Made by a program: the position numbers and the translations under genes. A stretch of 64,000 nucleotides of DNA from Apostichopus japonicus. Lineage: Eukaryota > Echinodermata > Holothuroidea > Aspidochirotida > Stichopodidae. Shown here piece by piece: positions 23,802 through 35,161 of this stretch (position 1 is the stretch's first letter; each line of letters opens with the position of its first letter). The DNA lies in NCBI RefSeq assembly GCF_037975245.1, contig NC_092582.1, positions 24,273,077 to 24,337,076 of the forward strand, given 5' to 3'. The notes below the pieces were generated by a model. That model worked only from the letters and a program-made list of their open reading frames with translations, did no database searches and was not told the origin of the DNA.

Positions 23802-24098
23802 ATGTTAGTGTTAGAGTTTCATTACCAGCCATCCCAGGCAAGGAGTTACGCTTGGTGGAAAATGGACAAAAGGTCGGACGAGGCAACATCATGTCAAAAT
23901 AATGGGCAGGGCAATCCAAACCCACATCAATCCGCTTCATCAGGATCCCTTCCCTTAGTCCCTATTCAATCTTCTGGGACTGGTGCAGCAATACAGAGAC
24001 TGTTACCTCTCCCCACAGAGGTTGAGTACCCAGCACCACGAACAACATAGTCAGGGCGTCAGACGGCCGTCCCTGCTCGTTTTAAGGATTTCCACTAA
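23802..24098 (+). pseudogene. Ty3/gypsy-like pol C-terminal remnant
   Basis: One frame contains an RSYAWWKMDK-type block resembling the end of a retrotransposon integrase. A proline-rich spacer follows, then the tail SGRQTAVPARFKDFH with a TAA stop, which is typical of invertebrate Ty3/gypsy polyproteins. A TAG at 24048-24050 splits the tail from the rest. No LTR pair or upstream pol was recognised, so this is a 3' fragment. It lies in the intron after the chromodomain exon. Confidence 0.5.
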
Positions 24099-24930
24099 TA
24101 TCACCTTAATTGAACTTTGTATTTAGAATAGCATAATTGTATAAGTAGTCGCTGGACAAGTGTTTGGTTGTATGTTGAGTATAATTGTGATGTTTTAGTA
24201 GAGTAAATGCCGGGCTATGGCATGCTGTAGCTGTATTTATATGTATTTAACGCATTTACTTGTGTGGTTGGGTTTTTTTTAAATGTATTATGAGGAAATT
24301 TGAATAATATATTTGTATTTGTGAAAAGATGCATGGAAAAATGAGGACATTTTCTAAAGGGCGCGGGAGTGAGGTAAGAGTTGACGTTATGTCATGTTAA
24401 TTGTCTATATGTGCAACTGTAGCTTATTGCATGTTAGAAGTATTTTAGACAGCTGCTGTGTATGTCAATGTCATTTCTGTTATGTGGTTATGCTAACCCT
24501 TGATTTGATTGCAATCAGTCAAAAAATGAGAGAGGTTTACACAGATCAGTAACAGTTTGGCCTGCTGTTACACCTCCCACATGCTAAATCTCGGTGTGCA
24601 AAAAGTGGATAAGTCTTTAGTGTTTCTAACATTAAACCATACTTACACTAGGAGAAAAAACACACAATGTGGAAATTGTTTTATTGCAACTATATAATTA
24701 GTTTTGAATCAATATAATATAGTAACAGGGAATATTATTGCTTCAGAGACTGACATGCACCAGTGCAGTAAAATGCTTACAGTCTTCAATTTCATGGGGG
24801 TGAACGCCTCATGTGTACCCCTTCTCCACTCTGGGCCAGACATTGATCGGGGTTGGGATATTGGAGTCCAAGGACACTAGCATATTATCATATTCAGGTT
24901 TACTAACTGCTCTTTTCCACTTTAAAACAG
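24099..24930. other. intron with possible retroelement 3' flank
   Basis: A purine-rich CTAAAGGGCGCGGGAG near 24354-24370 may be the old polypurine tract. Otherwise no exon or repeat recognised. Confidence 0.4.
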
Positions 24931-25073
24931 ACCTTCAACATCAAGAATTGAAGAGAAAAGAAAGGTTCAGGACAAGTTACCTGTGCTTCACAAGAAGAGG
25001 AAGAGTAATAAGGATCAGCCAGTTGTCAGCCCTTTAGAAAGCATCAAGAAGGGAGTCAATGCAGCATTCTTAG
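24931..25073 (+). CDS. basic linker exon before the ParB-like domain
   Basis: A 143-nt exon lies between TTAAAACAG and TTAG|gtgag. The open frame reads SRIEEKRKVQDK, then HKKRKSNKDQPVV and ESIKKGVNAAFL, a basic NLS-like linker. It joins in frame (GGT) to 25863-26038. Entry from the chromodomain exon is out of phase by one, so a small exon may be missing. Confidence 0.55.
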
Positions 25074-25862
25074 GTGAGAACCCTTGAAGATGTCAGGTAC
25101 GGTAGCAGTACAATAAACTGCCTCAGAAATTGGAACCGTTTTGGTTTGAGAACAGGGGGCCCCTACTAGCCAGATTTAACATGCCAGACAATCTAATCTG
25201 GCCCACCAAACAACAAAAGAAAAAAAAACCAAACTTTTTGGTTCACCAACTTACTGGACAAAAAAAAACGTCAAGAGAATTGGGATAAGCGTTAAGTTTC
25301 ATCACGAAAAAACATTGATAAAAGTTTGTCCTAGATGCTAAAACAATCATCTCCCATTTTCAGCAATCTATTTTTGGCCTTTTATTATTCCAAATTTCCT
25401 CCTGTGGCTACCATGGTGGGCCAGCATACTGTATAAGTGATATTCAGCAGCCCACAACCAACAGGACAATAGGCAGCTGTTAAATTCATTTTAAATCAGT
25501 TTCTGTGCAGTTTCCTTCATACTGAGCCATCTGTATGCCTCCTACTGCATGCCCATTAAGAACTGCTTCAACTGTTGACTTTTCACCAGAAATTTACAAC
25601 ATCGATAGAAGTATCAGTTTTTTTTTTGAGTGTTATCGGGGAGGGGGTCAGATGTTAAACCCCATAAATAATGTGTTCATTAACTGAACAGTGCTTTTCA
25701 ACATACTATAACAATCATTATAGTCACTGTGCACATTTGGTTTGAATAGTATTGTCATGCTTTATGGAAAACCTTTTGCATACCTACAGTATGGCATTTT
25801 CTGTCAGTTGATGTTAGCTTTGTTACAGAAATTTATTTACCATTGTTTTAACTTCTCCACAG

Positions 25863-26038
25863 GTGTTGCAAATATTGACATAGCAAATCTAGAAGTTGGT
25901 CTGAAGTTGAGAGAAGTGAATGTGTAATTTCTCACCAAACTGAAAGAGGCTATGTTAGATTTTGAAAACCACAGTTATCAACCACTGACTGTTTTAGCAA
26001 AAACTTTGGAAAACTGGGAGAATTTTTCAGAAGCCACT
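25863..26038 (+). pseudogene. ParB-like domain, N-terminal exon, with nonsense codon
   Basis: This exon lies between CTCCACAG and ACT|gtgagt. It reads IDIANLEVGLKLREVN, a TAA at 25925-25927, and in the same frame FLTKLKEAMLDFEN...QPLTVLAK. The order (short strand, R, helix with LxxLxxxM, then PLxV) matches the start of ParB N-terminal domains, which read similarly around R.....L..L..SI....G...P..V. The stop replaces what is likely a glutamate codon by one base change. The exon ends in phase 0 and joins exactly to 27418. Confidence 0.6.
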
Positions 26039-26139
26039 GTGAGTAATCAGCACTTGATTATAAAGTGATTTTTATAATGGAGTGCTTTTTAATTGTTTAT
26101 CAAAAACCATGCAGCAGTGACTGTGTGTGTGTGCATATG

Positions 26140-27130
26140 TGAGAGAGACACCTTAGCTCAAATTTTGAAAACTTTGATAATTCAACAAGTGCAATATGCA
26201 TGAAGTTCATACTTGGTAGAAAGCTACCCCTTAGCAAATTTTCAGCTGCAATTGTTATTGAATTGCCAGTGGTCAACAGTTTAAAACCCTATAAATGACC
26301 TTACTGAAGTAAAGGTTAAGTGAAATTAGTATGCTTATTCCTCAATCAAGTGCTTACCATTTGCTGTTATTTAGTACGTCAAAAATTGTTTGAGGTCCGC
26401 ACCACTAAAAATTCTGAAAATTTGTTAACAGGTTATCTCACCATGTACAGCTTACATCAAGTTCACACTTCGAACAAGTAGAAGAATGTATTAGGTATCT
26501 ACCACCTTAGTAAATTCTTCACTGTTATTGCTTTGGGAGGGGCCAAAGGTCATATGAGATAACCAATGGTCTAAACCTGAAAACTTTGTGAATGAGCTAA
26601 CTCAAGGAATAATGCTACATAGAATTTCAAATTTGTCCCTCTGATTGAATACTTGCCATCTATTGTTTACTTTTTTTTTAGGTCAACTGTCATTTGAGGT
26701 CAATTTTAGTTAAATTCTGAAAACATATCTCACCAAGTTCAGCTTGCATGAAGTAAATGCTCAGTATGTAGACACTCTTAGTAAATACTCAGCTGGTAGT
26801 GTGTTGGGAGAAGTCAAGGTCATTTGAGGTCACTAGTGGTCAACAACTGACAAGTTTTCTAACTGAAGAAGTGAAGTTTTGGTTAATGTCAAATTTGGTA
26901 CGAATTAGGTCTACTTAATAAGCATTTGTCTTCTATTTTTGTGGCTGTTTCGGTCAAGGTCACTCAAGGTCAGTTTAATTCACAGTCTGAAAAACTTCAT
27001 AAACATGATATCTCACCGTGCACATGGGAATATAAGCCCTAGACGAGAAGAACAACATGAACAGATCTTTTACTTGACATGTGGATTCCTACATACGTCA
27101 TAATATTAAAAACCTTTGAAAACACGATAA
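26140..27130 (+). repeat. GGTCA-rich dispersed repeat in intron
   Basis: Several diverged units of roughly 140-150 bp contain AACTTTG, TAACTCA, CATGAAGTTCA and AAGGTCATTTGAGGTCA segments. They are the same family as 19770-20220. The sequence splits the two ParB-like exons. Confidence 0.55.
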
Positions 27131-27417
27131 CTCAGGGTTGTACACACCTTATCTTTGAGTACACGTTTAGTTCTCCTTTGCTAATAGTCGCAAGAGAATT
27201 TTTTTCCATTTCACTGTGGATCCCATGTACTCAGTAGAACTCTCCCCTCCAATGCACTACAATAAAAATAGGCAAAGGAATCACTAAGCCTCATGGCTTT
27301 CTGTTTGCATGTCAATTACACCTGATCTTTGAGGACAAAAGTCGTATCATTAAACTACTTTGACTTGAATTACTGTTAATATTCATTTTTACATTGTGTA
27401 ACACATTTTTCTTTCAG

Positions 27418-27621
27418 GCAAATGGATACCATTATGAAGTTATTGGTGGCATCCACAATCTGACAGTCTGTAAGGAGCTGAGGGAGAAAAATCCAGACAA
27501 GAATGTGTTCGTTTCCCGTCTCTGTATAATTTACAGTAGGTCTCTGTCTAAAGATGCAAAACTTTGGTTAGCAAACAAGCACAACAAAATAGGGGAAACT
27601 CAGGCATCAGTTGAGCATTAA
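27418..27621 (+). CDS. ParB-like domain, second exon
   Basis: This exon follows TTTCTTTCAG in phase 0 and is open for 67 codons to TAA 27619-27621. It contains YEVIGGIHNLTVCKEL and, after a variable loop, LSKDAKLWLANKHNKIGE. In ParB/Srx-fold proteins the strand-turn YEVIxGxHRxxAxxEL is followed by a strand and an (L)s.eeA..lA...N helix, and this exon reproduces that order. The usual arginine after the histidine is asparagine-leucine here. A possible donor (AAAAG|gtgact) lies after the stop, so the original frame may have continued. ParB proteins are bacterial CTP switches; an animal homologue is more likely a transposon-borne or nuclease-like relative. Confidence 0.6.
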   Translation, partial: ANGYHYEVIGGIHNLTVCKELREKNPDKNVFVSRLCIIYSRSLSKDAKLWLANKHNKIGETQASVEH

Positions 27622-27628
27622 GGAAAAG

Positions 27629-28950
27629 GTGACTACCGTGAATGTAACATTGTTTTTATATAAGAATTTCTGCCGAGCAGTTATTCTTCTCATTCCTCTA
27701 TATTGTATATTCAGGTTGCAATGACCAATGCATTATGACATTGAAAGTGTGCATGGAAAGTCCTTGTCTATACATAACACATAACTCTGTGTTGTGCACA
27801 CAGAATACAGTAGCTCTGTTACAGTATGTGAATTTTCAATGATTGTTATCTAATCTCTCTCATAGGGTGGATTAGGTACCATATTGTAGTTCCTTTGCCA
27901 GTTGGACCATTAACAGTACCACGCAACAGTTGCCATGGTAGAGGTTAGTTTTCCCTTGTAGGGACAATCGAGGGGTCATTCATTGTGGGGTATTGCATGG
28001 TGACCGGAAGGGCATGACTGAGGGAGGGGTAAAGAGTTGTCTGTGTGGGGGTCCAATTTTATGTCCAAAAGTCCTCTTAAATGGCTGGGTTGAGTTTCTT
28101 AAACCTTGGTATGAAGCTGTCCTAGGGTAAACTTCTAGCAGATCCCGGATACATAGGTCAAATGTCACATCAAATTAAATTCAATATTTGAATTCAATAT
28201 TACTCCAAGGGGAAACATTACATTCAAATGCAATCTTCACTTGTATATAATGGGAACAACATGTAGGTTACTAAAACAGGCAGAAACATGACCTCTTTCA
28301 TAGTATTACTCAGATTGTAGAGGACAGCAGTGTGATAGCACTGCAATCATATGACAGTATAGTCCTGCTAACTTATCATAGCAAAAAACATTTGCAGTCT
28401 TTGTTCATTTGTTTTTGGCTATCAATGCAACAGATAGGAAACAAAATGGTAAGACTGTCAGGGTACAATAAAGTTTTATTTCTCTCTTTTTCTGAAGATG
28501 ACACAGAAATGCTCACGCAGAGTCTGTTTGTTCTGGCCATTGCGTTTAAGAGGAAAACCATTGCAAGGAAACTTTGATGGGGTGATGGAACAGAACTTAA
28601 TGTGCTTACTGTTGCTAGGGATGATCCTCTGACCACAGAGGATTAAAAAGGTGTATAGCACTGATTAAAAGAAGCCTATTGATTTTGGTGAAGGTCAAAG
28701 GTCATTTGGGGACAAAAGGGAACAGGGAGGATAATTGTCCTGTAGGGTATATGTGTTCATATTCAGGAAGTGGCAACACAAAAACAGCCACGTGGTCTAC
28801 TACTCTGCAAATCCATAAATGCTTGTTTTAAGTGAATGAAATCAAACGGGGGAGGGAGGGGAGGGGGTGGGTAAGGTTACAGGACTTCTCCTATCATTGT
28901 ATTTTCTTGGTGGGACATTATTAGTAGGGTTATCGGTATGCCCATTAGAG
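27629..28950. other. no further exon recognised
   Basis: AT-rich sequence with one GGTCA-repeat fragment near 28670-28730 and a G-rich run near 28850. The ParB-like gene's 3' end could lie here, but no polyadenylation-linked exon is clear. Confidence 0.4.
28692..28704 (+). promoter_or_regulatory. DR1 nuclear-receptor-type motif in a repeat
   Basis: AGGTCAAAGGTCA is an exact direct repeat of AGGTCA with 1-bp spacing, the consensus bound by RXR/HNF4-type receptors. It is part of the dispersed GGTCA repeat; whether it is used is unknown. Confidence 0.35.
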
Positions 28951-28959
28951 CAATCTGAG

Positions 28960-29770
28960 AGTCTTAATACATTCTTCAGAACTGCATTGTAAGCCACTTA
29001 CTGTTGTTATTAATGATGTAATTTCTTATTGCTTAATGACACTCAGTAGTGGGGCCTATTGGTACGCCCCTCAGAACTGTATTGTAAGCCACTTAGTGGT
29101 GTTACTTCTTGGGCCTAAACGACACTCCAACCACTAGCGGGGCATATTGGTACGCCCCTCAGAACTGTATTGTAAGCCACTTAATATTGTTACTTCTTGG
29201 GGCTAACTGACACTCCAACCAGTAGTGAGGCGTATTGGTACACCCCTCAGAACTGTATTGTAAGCCACTTAATGGTGTTACTTCTTGGTGCTAAATGACA
29301 CTCCAACCAGTAGCGGGCGTATTGGTGCGCCCTTCAGAACTGTATTGTAAGCCACTTAATGGTGTTACTTCTTAGTGCCAAAAATGACACTCCAACCATT
29401 AGCAAGGGCATATTGGTATGCCCCTCAGAACTGTATCGTAAGCCACTTAATGGTGTTACTCTTTGGTGCTAAATGACACTCCCAAGCAGTAGCAGGGCGT
29501 ATTGGTACGCCCCTCAGAACTGTATTGTAATCCACTTAATGGTGTTACTTCTTGGTGCTGAATTATACTCCAACCAGTAGCGTGGCGTATTAGTACCCCC
29601 TCAGAACTGTATTGTAATATAAGCCACTTAATGGTGTTACTTCTTGGTGCCAAAAATGACACTCCAACCAGTAGCAGGGGCATATTAGTACGCCCCTCAG
29701 AACTGTATTGTAAGCCACTTAATGCTGTTACTTCTTGGTGCTAAATAACACTCCTAAGCAGTTGTGGGGT
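28960..29770 (+). repeat. ~88-bp tandem satellite, nine units
   Basis: TCAGAACTGTATTGTAAGCC or close variants recur at about 28975, 29071, 29159, 29247, 29334, 29425, 29514, 29601 and 29697. Spacings are 87-96 bp. Each unit also contains TTACTTCTTGG and a CACTCCAACCAGTAG segment. Open frames across it are period artefacts. Confidence 0.9.
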
Positions 29771-30159
29771 GTGTTGGTTTCACTGATTCTCTCTTTTACA
29801 GGAACAAAAGGTATTTACTTTCCTTTTACTTCATGTAACGTACTAAAATTCAGATTATGGGTCATTTACATAAAAGATCATATGAAATACATAAGTTAGT
29901 ACAAACACAGAATAATTTTCTCATTGTGTTATATTTTGTCTCAAATTTATATATCTGCAGTTTGAAGGTTTATAGACAATGACAGTCATATTGTAGTTTT
30001 TTCCCTTATATATGCTGTATTTTTATACCCGAGTGCAAACGACAATAGAAGCAATATAATTTCTGGTAAATTAATCAATGTTGAACAAAAAGTTTTTTTT
30101 ACTTGGATAAAAGTCAGGTTTAACTAGTTCCTAGAAACCCTAAATGTTCCTAGTCTCTC

Positions 30160-30597
30160 CACCTACGTAAATAATAAGTGGACTGTCCATACCTAGTCGG
30201 CATGTCAGCACCTACGTAAATAATAAGTGGACTGTCCATACCTAGTCGGCATGTCAGCACTATAAGCATATTAGCTATGTCTCTCACCACCTACGTAAAT
30301 AATAAGTGGACTATAGTCCATACCTAGTCGGCATGTCAGCACCTATGTAAATAATAAGTGGACTGTCCATACCTAGTCGGCATGTCAGCACTATAAGCAT
30401 ATTAGCTATGTCGCTCACCACCTACGTAAATAATAAGTGGACTGTCCATACCTAGTCGGCATGTCAGCACCTACGTAAATAATAAGTGGACTGTCCATAC
30501 CTAGTCGCCATGTCAGCACCTACGTAAATAATAAGTGGACTGTCCATACCTAGTCGGCATGTCAGCACTATAAGCATATTAGCCATGTCTCTCATCA
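30160..30597 (+). repeat. 49/79-bp higher-order tandem array
   Basis: CACCTACGTAAATAATAAGT recurs at 30160, 30209, 30288, 30340 (CACCTATG variant), 30419, 30468 and 30517. Short units of about 49 bp alternate with 79-bp units that add an ACTATAAGCATATTAGC segment, giving an approximate 128-bp higher-order period. Confidence 0.9.
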
Positions 30598-31167
30598 AAC
30601 ATGATTATTCCTTCTTTTTTCTTGCAGTGCCGGAATCAATATTCGCATAATAGCCGAATTTCCCTGAAATATGTTCTTGTTGAAAGAGGGGTACGGGGGG
30701 TAGGGCTGAAGTCCCCCGCCCCTAACTTCCCAAATTTGATATGAATATTGTCATACGGGTACAACTCTAGCAACATAGAAATTCACAAAAAGGTTGGTTG
30801 TTCCTGTCACCATAGCCACTAGTAAAAGTGTAACATTGCATCATGCATGAGATGTAAGGTCGAACAGGGAACACTTAGTATAATCCAATTAACACATATG
30901 AGTGAATTATAGTAAATGGTGAATTATCGACAGCATCATAACGCATAGTAACACTAGCACATATCCAATTGTGGGTGCATGTTATACCAGCACATTCGAT
31001 ACTCTTACAGTAATGTCAATGTAGGTCGTCATAAAGATACACATTTCAGCTTGTTTTGGTTGAGTGCAATATAAGTGCCATAATCAACTATATAAACATG
31101 TTATTATTCAACAGTTAAGATGACGTAGGATTTGCATAGGTCACAAAAATAATGGCTGAACCTGTAG

Positions 31168-31708
31168 CAGACCTGTCAACTCTCCCAGTATTACCGGGAG
31201 ACTCCCGGTTTTTACCCGGCCTCCCGGTTTCATATTCTATTCTCCCGGTTTTTTAATGTTTCATCACTTGCAACATTTCTGAAAATAGCCAACAATTAGT
31301 CATATGCTTAGTAATTCCCCACAGTAACGCTGAACAGGAAAGGCTATTCAGTGTAGTTCGCAAGAACCAGACAGACAGTCGGTTAAGTCTCAAGCTTGAT
31401 GGGACTCTATCTAGCATATAAGCCATGTAGTCACAGTACCCATGGAGTCCACTGTTCCCTATTTCAAATGGAATCCCACTAAAGAAACCCTGTAGAAAGC
31501 GAAGCGAGCTGCTGTAAACTACAACAAGAAACACTGATTGGATGATTCTCTCACTGTATTGCATAAGTAGACTTACTTATTTAGGAGTATTTATATCATT
31601 TCATTTGAAAATTACCAACCTCCCTATTTTCTACTTGTTCTCCCGATTTTTTTGGCCCTGAAAAATGTAATTCTCCCTATTTTGGGGTCAGACAGGTTGA
31701 CAGGTCTG
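31168..31708 (+). mobile_element. hAT-derived element with transposase C-terminal relic
   Basis: The termini CAGACCTGTCAAC and GTTGACAGGTCTG are exact inverted repeats, flanked by CTGTAG (31162-31167, 31709-31714). On the + strand, 31290-31400 encodes IPHSNAEQERLFSVVRKNQ, the hAT dimerisation-domain motif. Further on, another frame reads FKWNPTKE and AAVNYNKKH, which belong to the same C-terminal region. Stops at about 31419 and 31428 and frame changes show decay. Only the 3' end of the transposase gene is retained. Confidence 0.7.
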
Positions 31709-31730
31709 CTGTAGGCTCAAATTTCAAAAA

Positions 31731-31877
31731 TACTAATGTAGCATGTTAGGGTTGCTACACTTGGTACAGGGGAACAAAACTATAGCAACTACTAATGTAG
31801 AATATTAGGATTGCTACACTTGGTACAGGGGAACAAATCTATTACAACTACTAATGTAACATATTAGGATTGCTACG
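31731..31877 (+). repeat. three ~59-bp tandem units
   Basis: TACTAATGTA followed by TTAGGRTTGCTAC recurs at 31731, 31790 and 31849; the last unit is partial. Confidence 0.85.
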
Positions 31878-32661
31878 GTTGATAACAGATAAACAGCATT
31901 TCTATCCTTTTCCTTTGTCAAGTATTCTTTCGTTTGTTTTATATTTATTTTATATACTCCTATCTTTTCGATTCTTCTTTTTGTATTGTTTTTCTTTATG
32001 TTTGCTACCATTTCTGTGAATTGGATTTGCACGAAAAGATACGAGTGACCTCTTCAGCTCCACTCCATTTTGTTTTGTTTTGATACTTTTCCATCCTTCC
32101 AACACATTGTTAAACGTAAAGCTGGTAAATATAAATGTTTGGATTTTCCCGGCAAAGGAAATGACCGTGCTAGGAGTATTTCTAATAAATATTATAAGCA
32201 ATGTTTGGATTAATAGTTATTGCATCCTTCCGCCAGTTCAAACGCATGCGCATGGTAGACATTATTGACCTCACATTATGATAATATGATGTATGTTATG
32301 TATATCCATATATATCGCGTGTTGTAAGACAATATTCTTTTCCGGGTTTGCGCTCTTCACTAAACGATATATATGTGCTGCATTATGACACACGCTCTCA
32401 AAAACAACTTCAGCGATGAAGCTGTTCAGAAATCCATAGTGGTTATTATACACCACGGAGCCGTCTAACTTTATTTTATGAGGAGATTGGATCAGTCGAA
32501 TTGAAGTGTACGTACAAAATGACTAAAGTTACTTTTGACTTCATGTATAGGCCCAGTTATAATTAAATATCAGCTCGATCCGATTAGCGTTGTGTATACT
32601 ATATGATTTGCCTACATGTATAGGTCATAGAATTAAGCTAGTTATAGTAGTATAGTCAGTA
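31878..32661. other. intergenic, nothing recognised
   Basis: AT-rich sequence without exon or repeat signals that I can support. Confidence 0.45.
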
Positions 32662-33132
32662 GTGCGAAGTTCGGCATACTGCGAAGATCGGCCACCCTTA
32701 AGAAACACACGATTTCACCATGAAAAACTACAGGAAGAGCCAAATTTCACCAAAAAGTACGAAGCTACAGTTTTCTCTCCAAAATGACCCGTGTGCAAGA
32801 AATTACTTACATATTTGTCAATAAAATGACGAAGATCTATGAAGTCTGTTATAATTACTGAAAGAGCAACTGCGCCACCAATTTTATCACCAGCGCCACA
32901 CTGTGGGTTGCGTGTCCGAACTTCGCAATACTCTAGCAAGAAATACCAGTTCCACAATCACGAAGAATCTTCTTGGAAAACAACGTGAAAACAGTTTGCA
33001 GGAAAGAAAGTTTGGCCGTGTATCGTACTATAACAAAATTCTCCCACCATATGAAGTATATTTTCAAATGATTTATACCAGAAGATTTAGTTTTGGGGTG
33101 TTTTAAGTCTTAAGTGGCCGAACTTCGAAGTC
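32662..33132. mobile_element. candidate TIR element (CGAAGTTCGGC)
   Basis: The left end has CGAAGTTCGGC, and then a variant CGAAGATCGGCCACCCTTAAG. The right end has the inverse CTTAAGTGGCCGAACTTCG. A further inverse copy TCCGAACTTCGC lies inside at about 32913. No target-site duplication is clear. The function of the repeated motif could be transposase binding. Confidence 0.4.
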
Positions 33133-35161
33133 ACCATCCTACTTTATTTACAACTCATTTGATTTTATTGCAGCTCTGTAATAATATAACGATAGAGTTG
33201 TTAACATTAACGCTTGTCCCTCAACCCAGACACATTGATTTTTTTGTTCACACTTAAACACTGCCGTAACTTGTAGGTCTATATCAATTATTAGGAATTT
33301 TTGGAGCAAAGAGTAGCTATTTGCAATCCAAATTTTGATTTGGGTGTAATTTGGTGAAAGATATTTATTTCAAGTTACCTTTTGTTTGTGTTTGAAACTA
33401 TAGGTCAAGTAGGTTCCCTTGTGTTACTCTAAGTTTGACCTCATTCAAGGAGAACGGCAGGGAGGGGACTATCTTGTAATTTTACTGCTGAGAGGGAGCA
33501 AATAATGAAGATACGACGTCTTATTTATAGTGGTGAACTGGTGATGGACACTTCAATGCTGTCTTGAAAATCAATAAATTATTCACATACTTAAGTAGAA
33601 CATAATCTGAGGAAGTAGAGCCCATTATAATATGAAAGTAAAATACTATTAAATTCCACTTAGTACTGGTTCTTGTCAATATCACTATGCATTTGCGTGC
33701 CTGAAATCCCTAGTGCATAAGCTGTGTGCAGTCTCGTTAAGCATATAGCGTATGCATATGAAATACGTACGTGATCTAACACTGTAGCTACATACCCGTA
33801 CCTATACGTCCGTCAGTTTCACCCGAGTTCCGTGATTGCGCACTAGAGAAATCGTTGCTGAATAAGGAAGTGTATCTTGAATGTAGCCTACCATAGTAAC
33901 ATACAGGCTAAGGTTGTATACATACAATGTAACGTTATTTACAACTATAGTAAGGAGAAACTAGGGGCAAATGAAATTGTGTTTTCCATTGTGTTATAAC
34001 CGTAAAAACGTTAACGGAAATTTTAAATTAGGGATGATAGTAAAATGGTTCTGCTGAAAATACCTGATATCACATATAAATATGCACAACAAATTGAGAA
34101 GTTTCACGTTTGGTGGAGAACAATATTGAGCGAGAGTTATATGATACATGAAGTTGCAGATACAGCTTCCCGGCTGAGCTTGATATTTAAGGCAGCCATT
34201 CTTGCTCGAATAATATACTTATATCACATACAATGATGGAAGGGTATTGATGTTGCGACAAATTCCAGTGCCGTGATGTTTCCATATGGAGAGATCTGCC
34301 TCATTGCACAAATTATGTAAGACTATTCCTCTATTCCGGAGGATACAGTTTATCATTGTCAAACACAACTGCTGTGAATTGTTTGCAACTATAGCTTAAA
34401 ACTACATCCTTATAGTATTTTGATAGGTGGAGATGCACATTGTCAATATTTGGTGATGTTTTGTGCTGCTCCTGGGTCTTAACACTGGTTAATTCGTGAC
34501 CAGTCGTAGTCGTAAGCACACTGTCAGACTATTCAGTTTCACTCATTTTCCGGCGGCTCTGGTATAGACGGAACACATCCAGTAGGGGACGTACAAGATG
34601 TCATATTAATGCTGGTTTCGAGGATAGCATGTGCAAATGTTACGCTAGCGTTGCAAGGTCTCGATGTGCCAGTCTTAATATTTATGCCGATGGTTAAAAC
34701 GTCATGAGCCCCGTCGACAAGCGGTAAGATTATGTACGGGGTACAAATTAGAAACTACTACTTGATCCGAGGTTATAAACTTATCTAGGCAAAGACATCA
34801 TAGTGTGGTGATATTATGTGATTTTCGTCTAAATAGAACCGTTATAGTTTAGGTTCAGTTTAGCGAGAACCTCATTTGAACAGTACCCATATTCAAAGTG
34901 CGTGTCATATCCAACAAGCGTTACTTAAAACGGGCGAATTCGAAAAGGTGTTACCAAGGCTTTCACGTCATCAGTGTATAGATTTATTGTGTGTTGTTTC
35001 CCTGCTTTTGTTTATGTAGTCATATGACCTGTGCCTCGGATTGGATAGTTATGAATAGATTTGTTATATATGTTACCAAAGTTTTTCAAATAAAAGTAAA
35101 CAGTATATAAATGTTACCCAAATACGCGAATCAGAATGTATGGCAGATCACTTATAACGTT
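33133..35161. other. intergenic, nothing recognised
   Basis: About 2 kb of unique-looking AT-rich sequence. Short open frames here lack splice signals and family motifs. Confidence 0.45.

Noticed and set aside
29456-29683. 75-codon minus-strand frame
   Set aside because: It spans units of the 88-bp satellite.
30160-30597. CRISPR array
   Set aside because: Spacing is regular, but the intervening sequence is also repeated and the genome is eukaryotic; it is a minisatellite.
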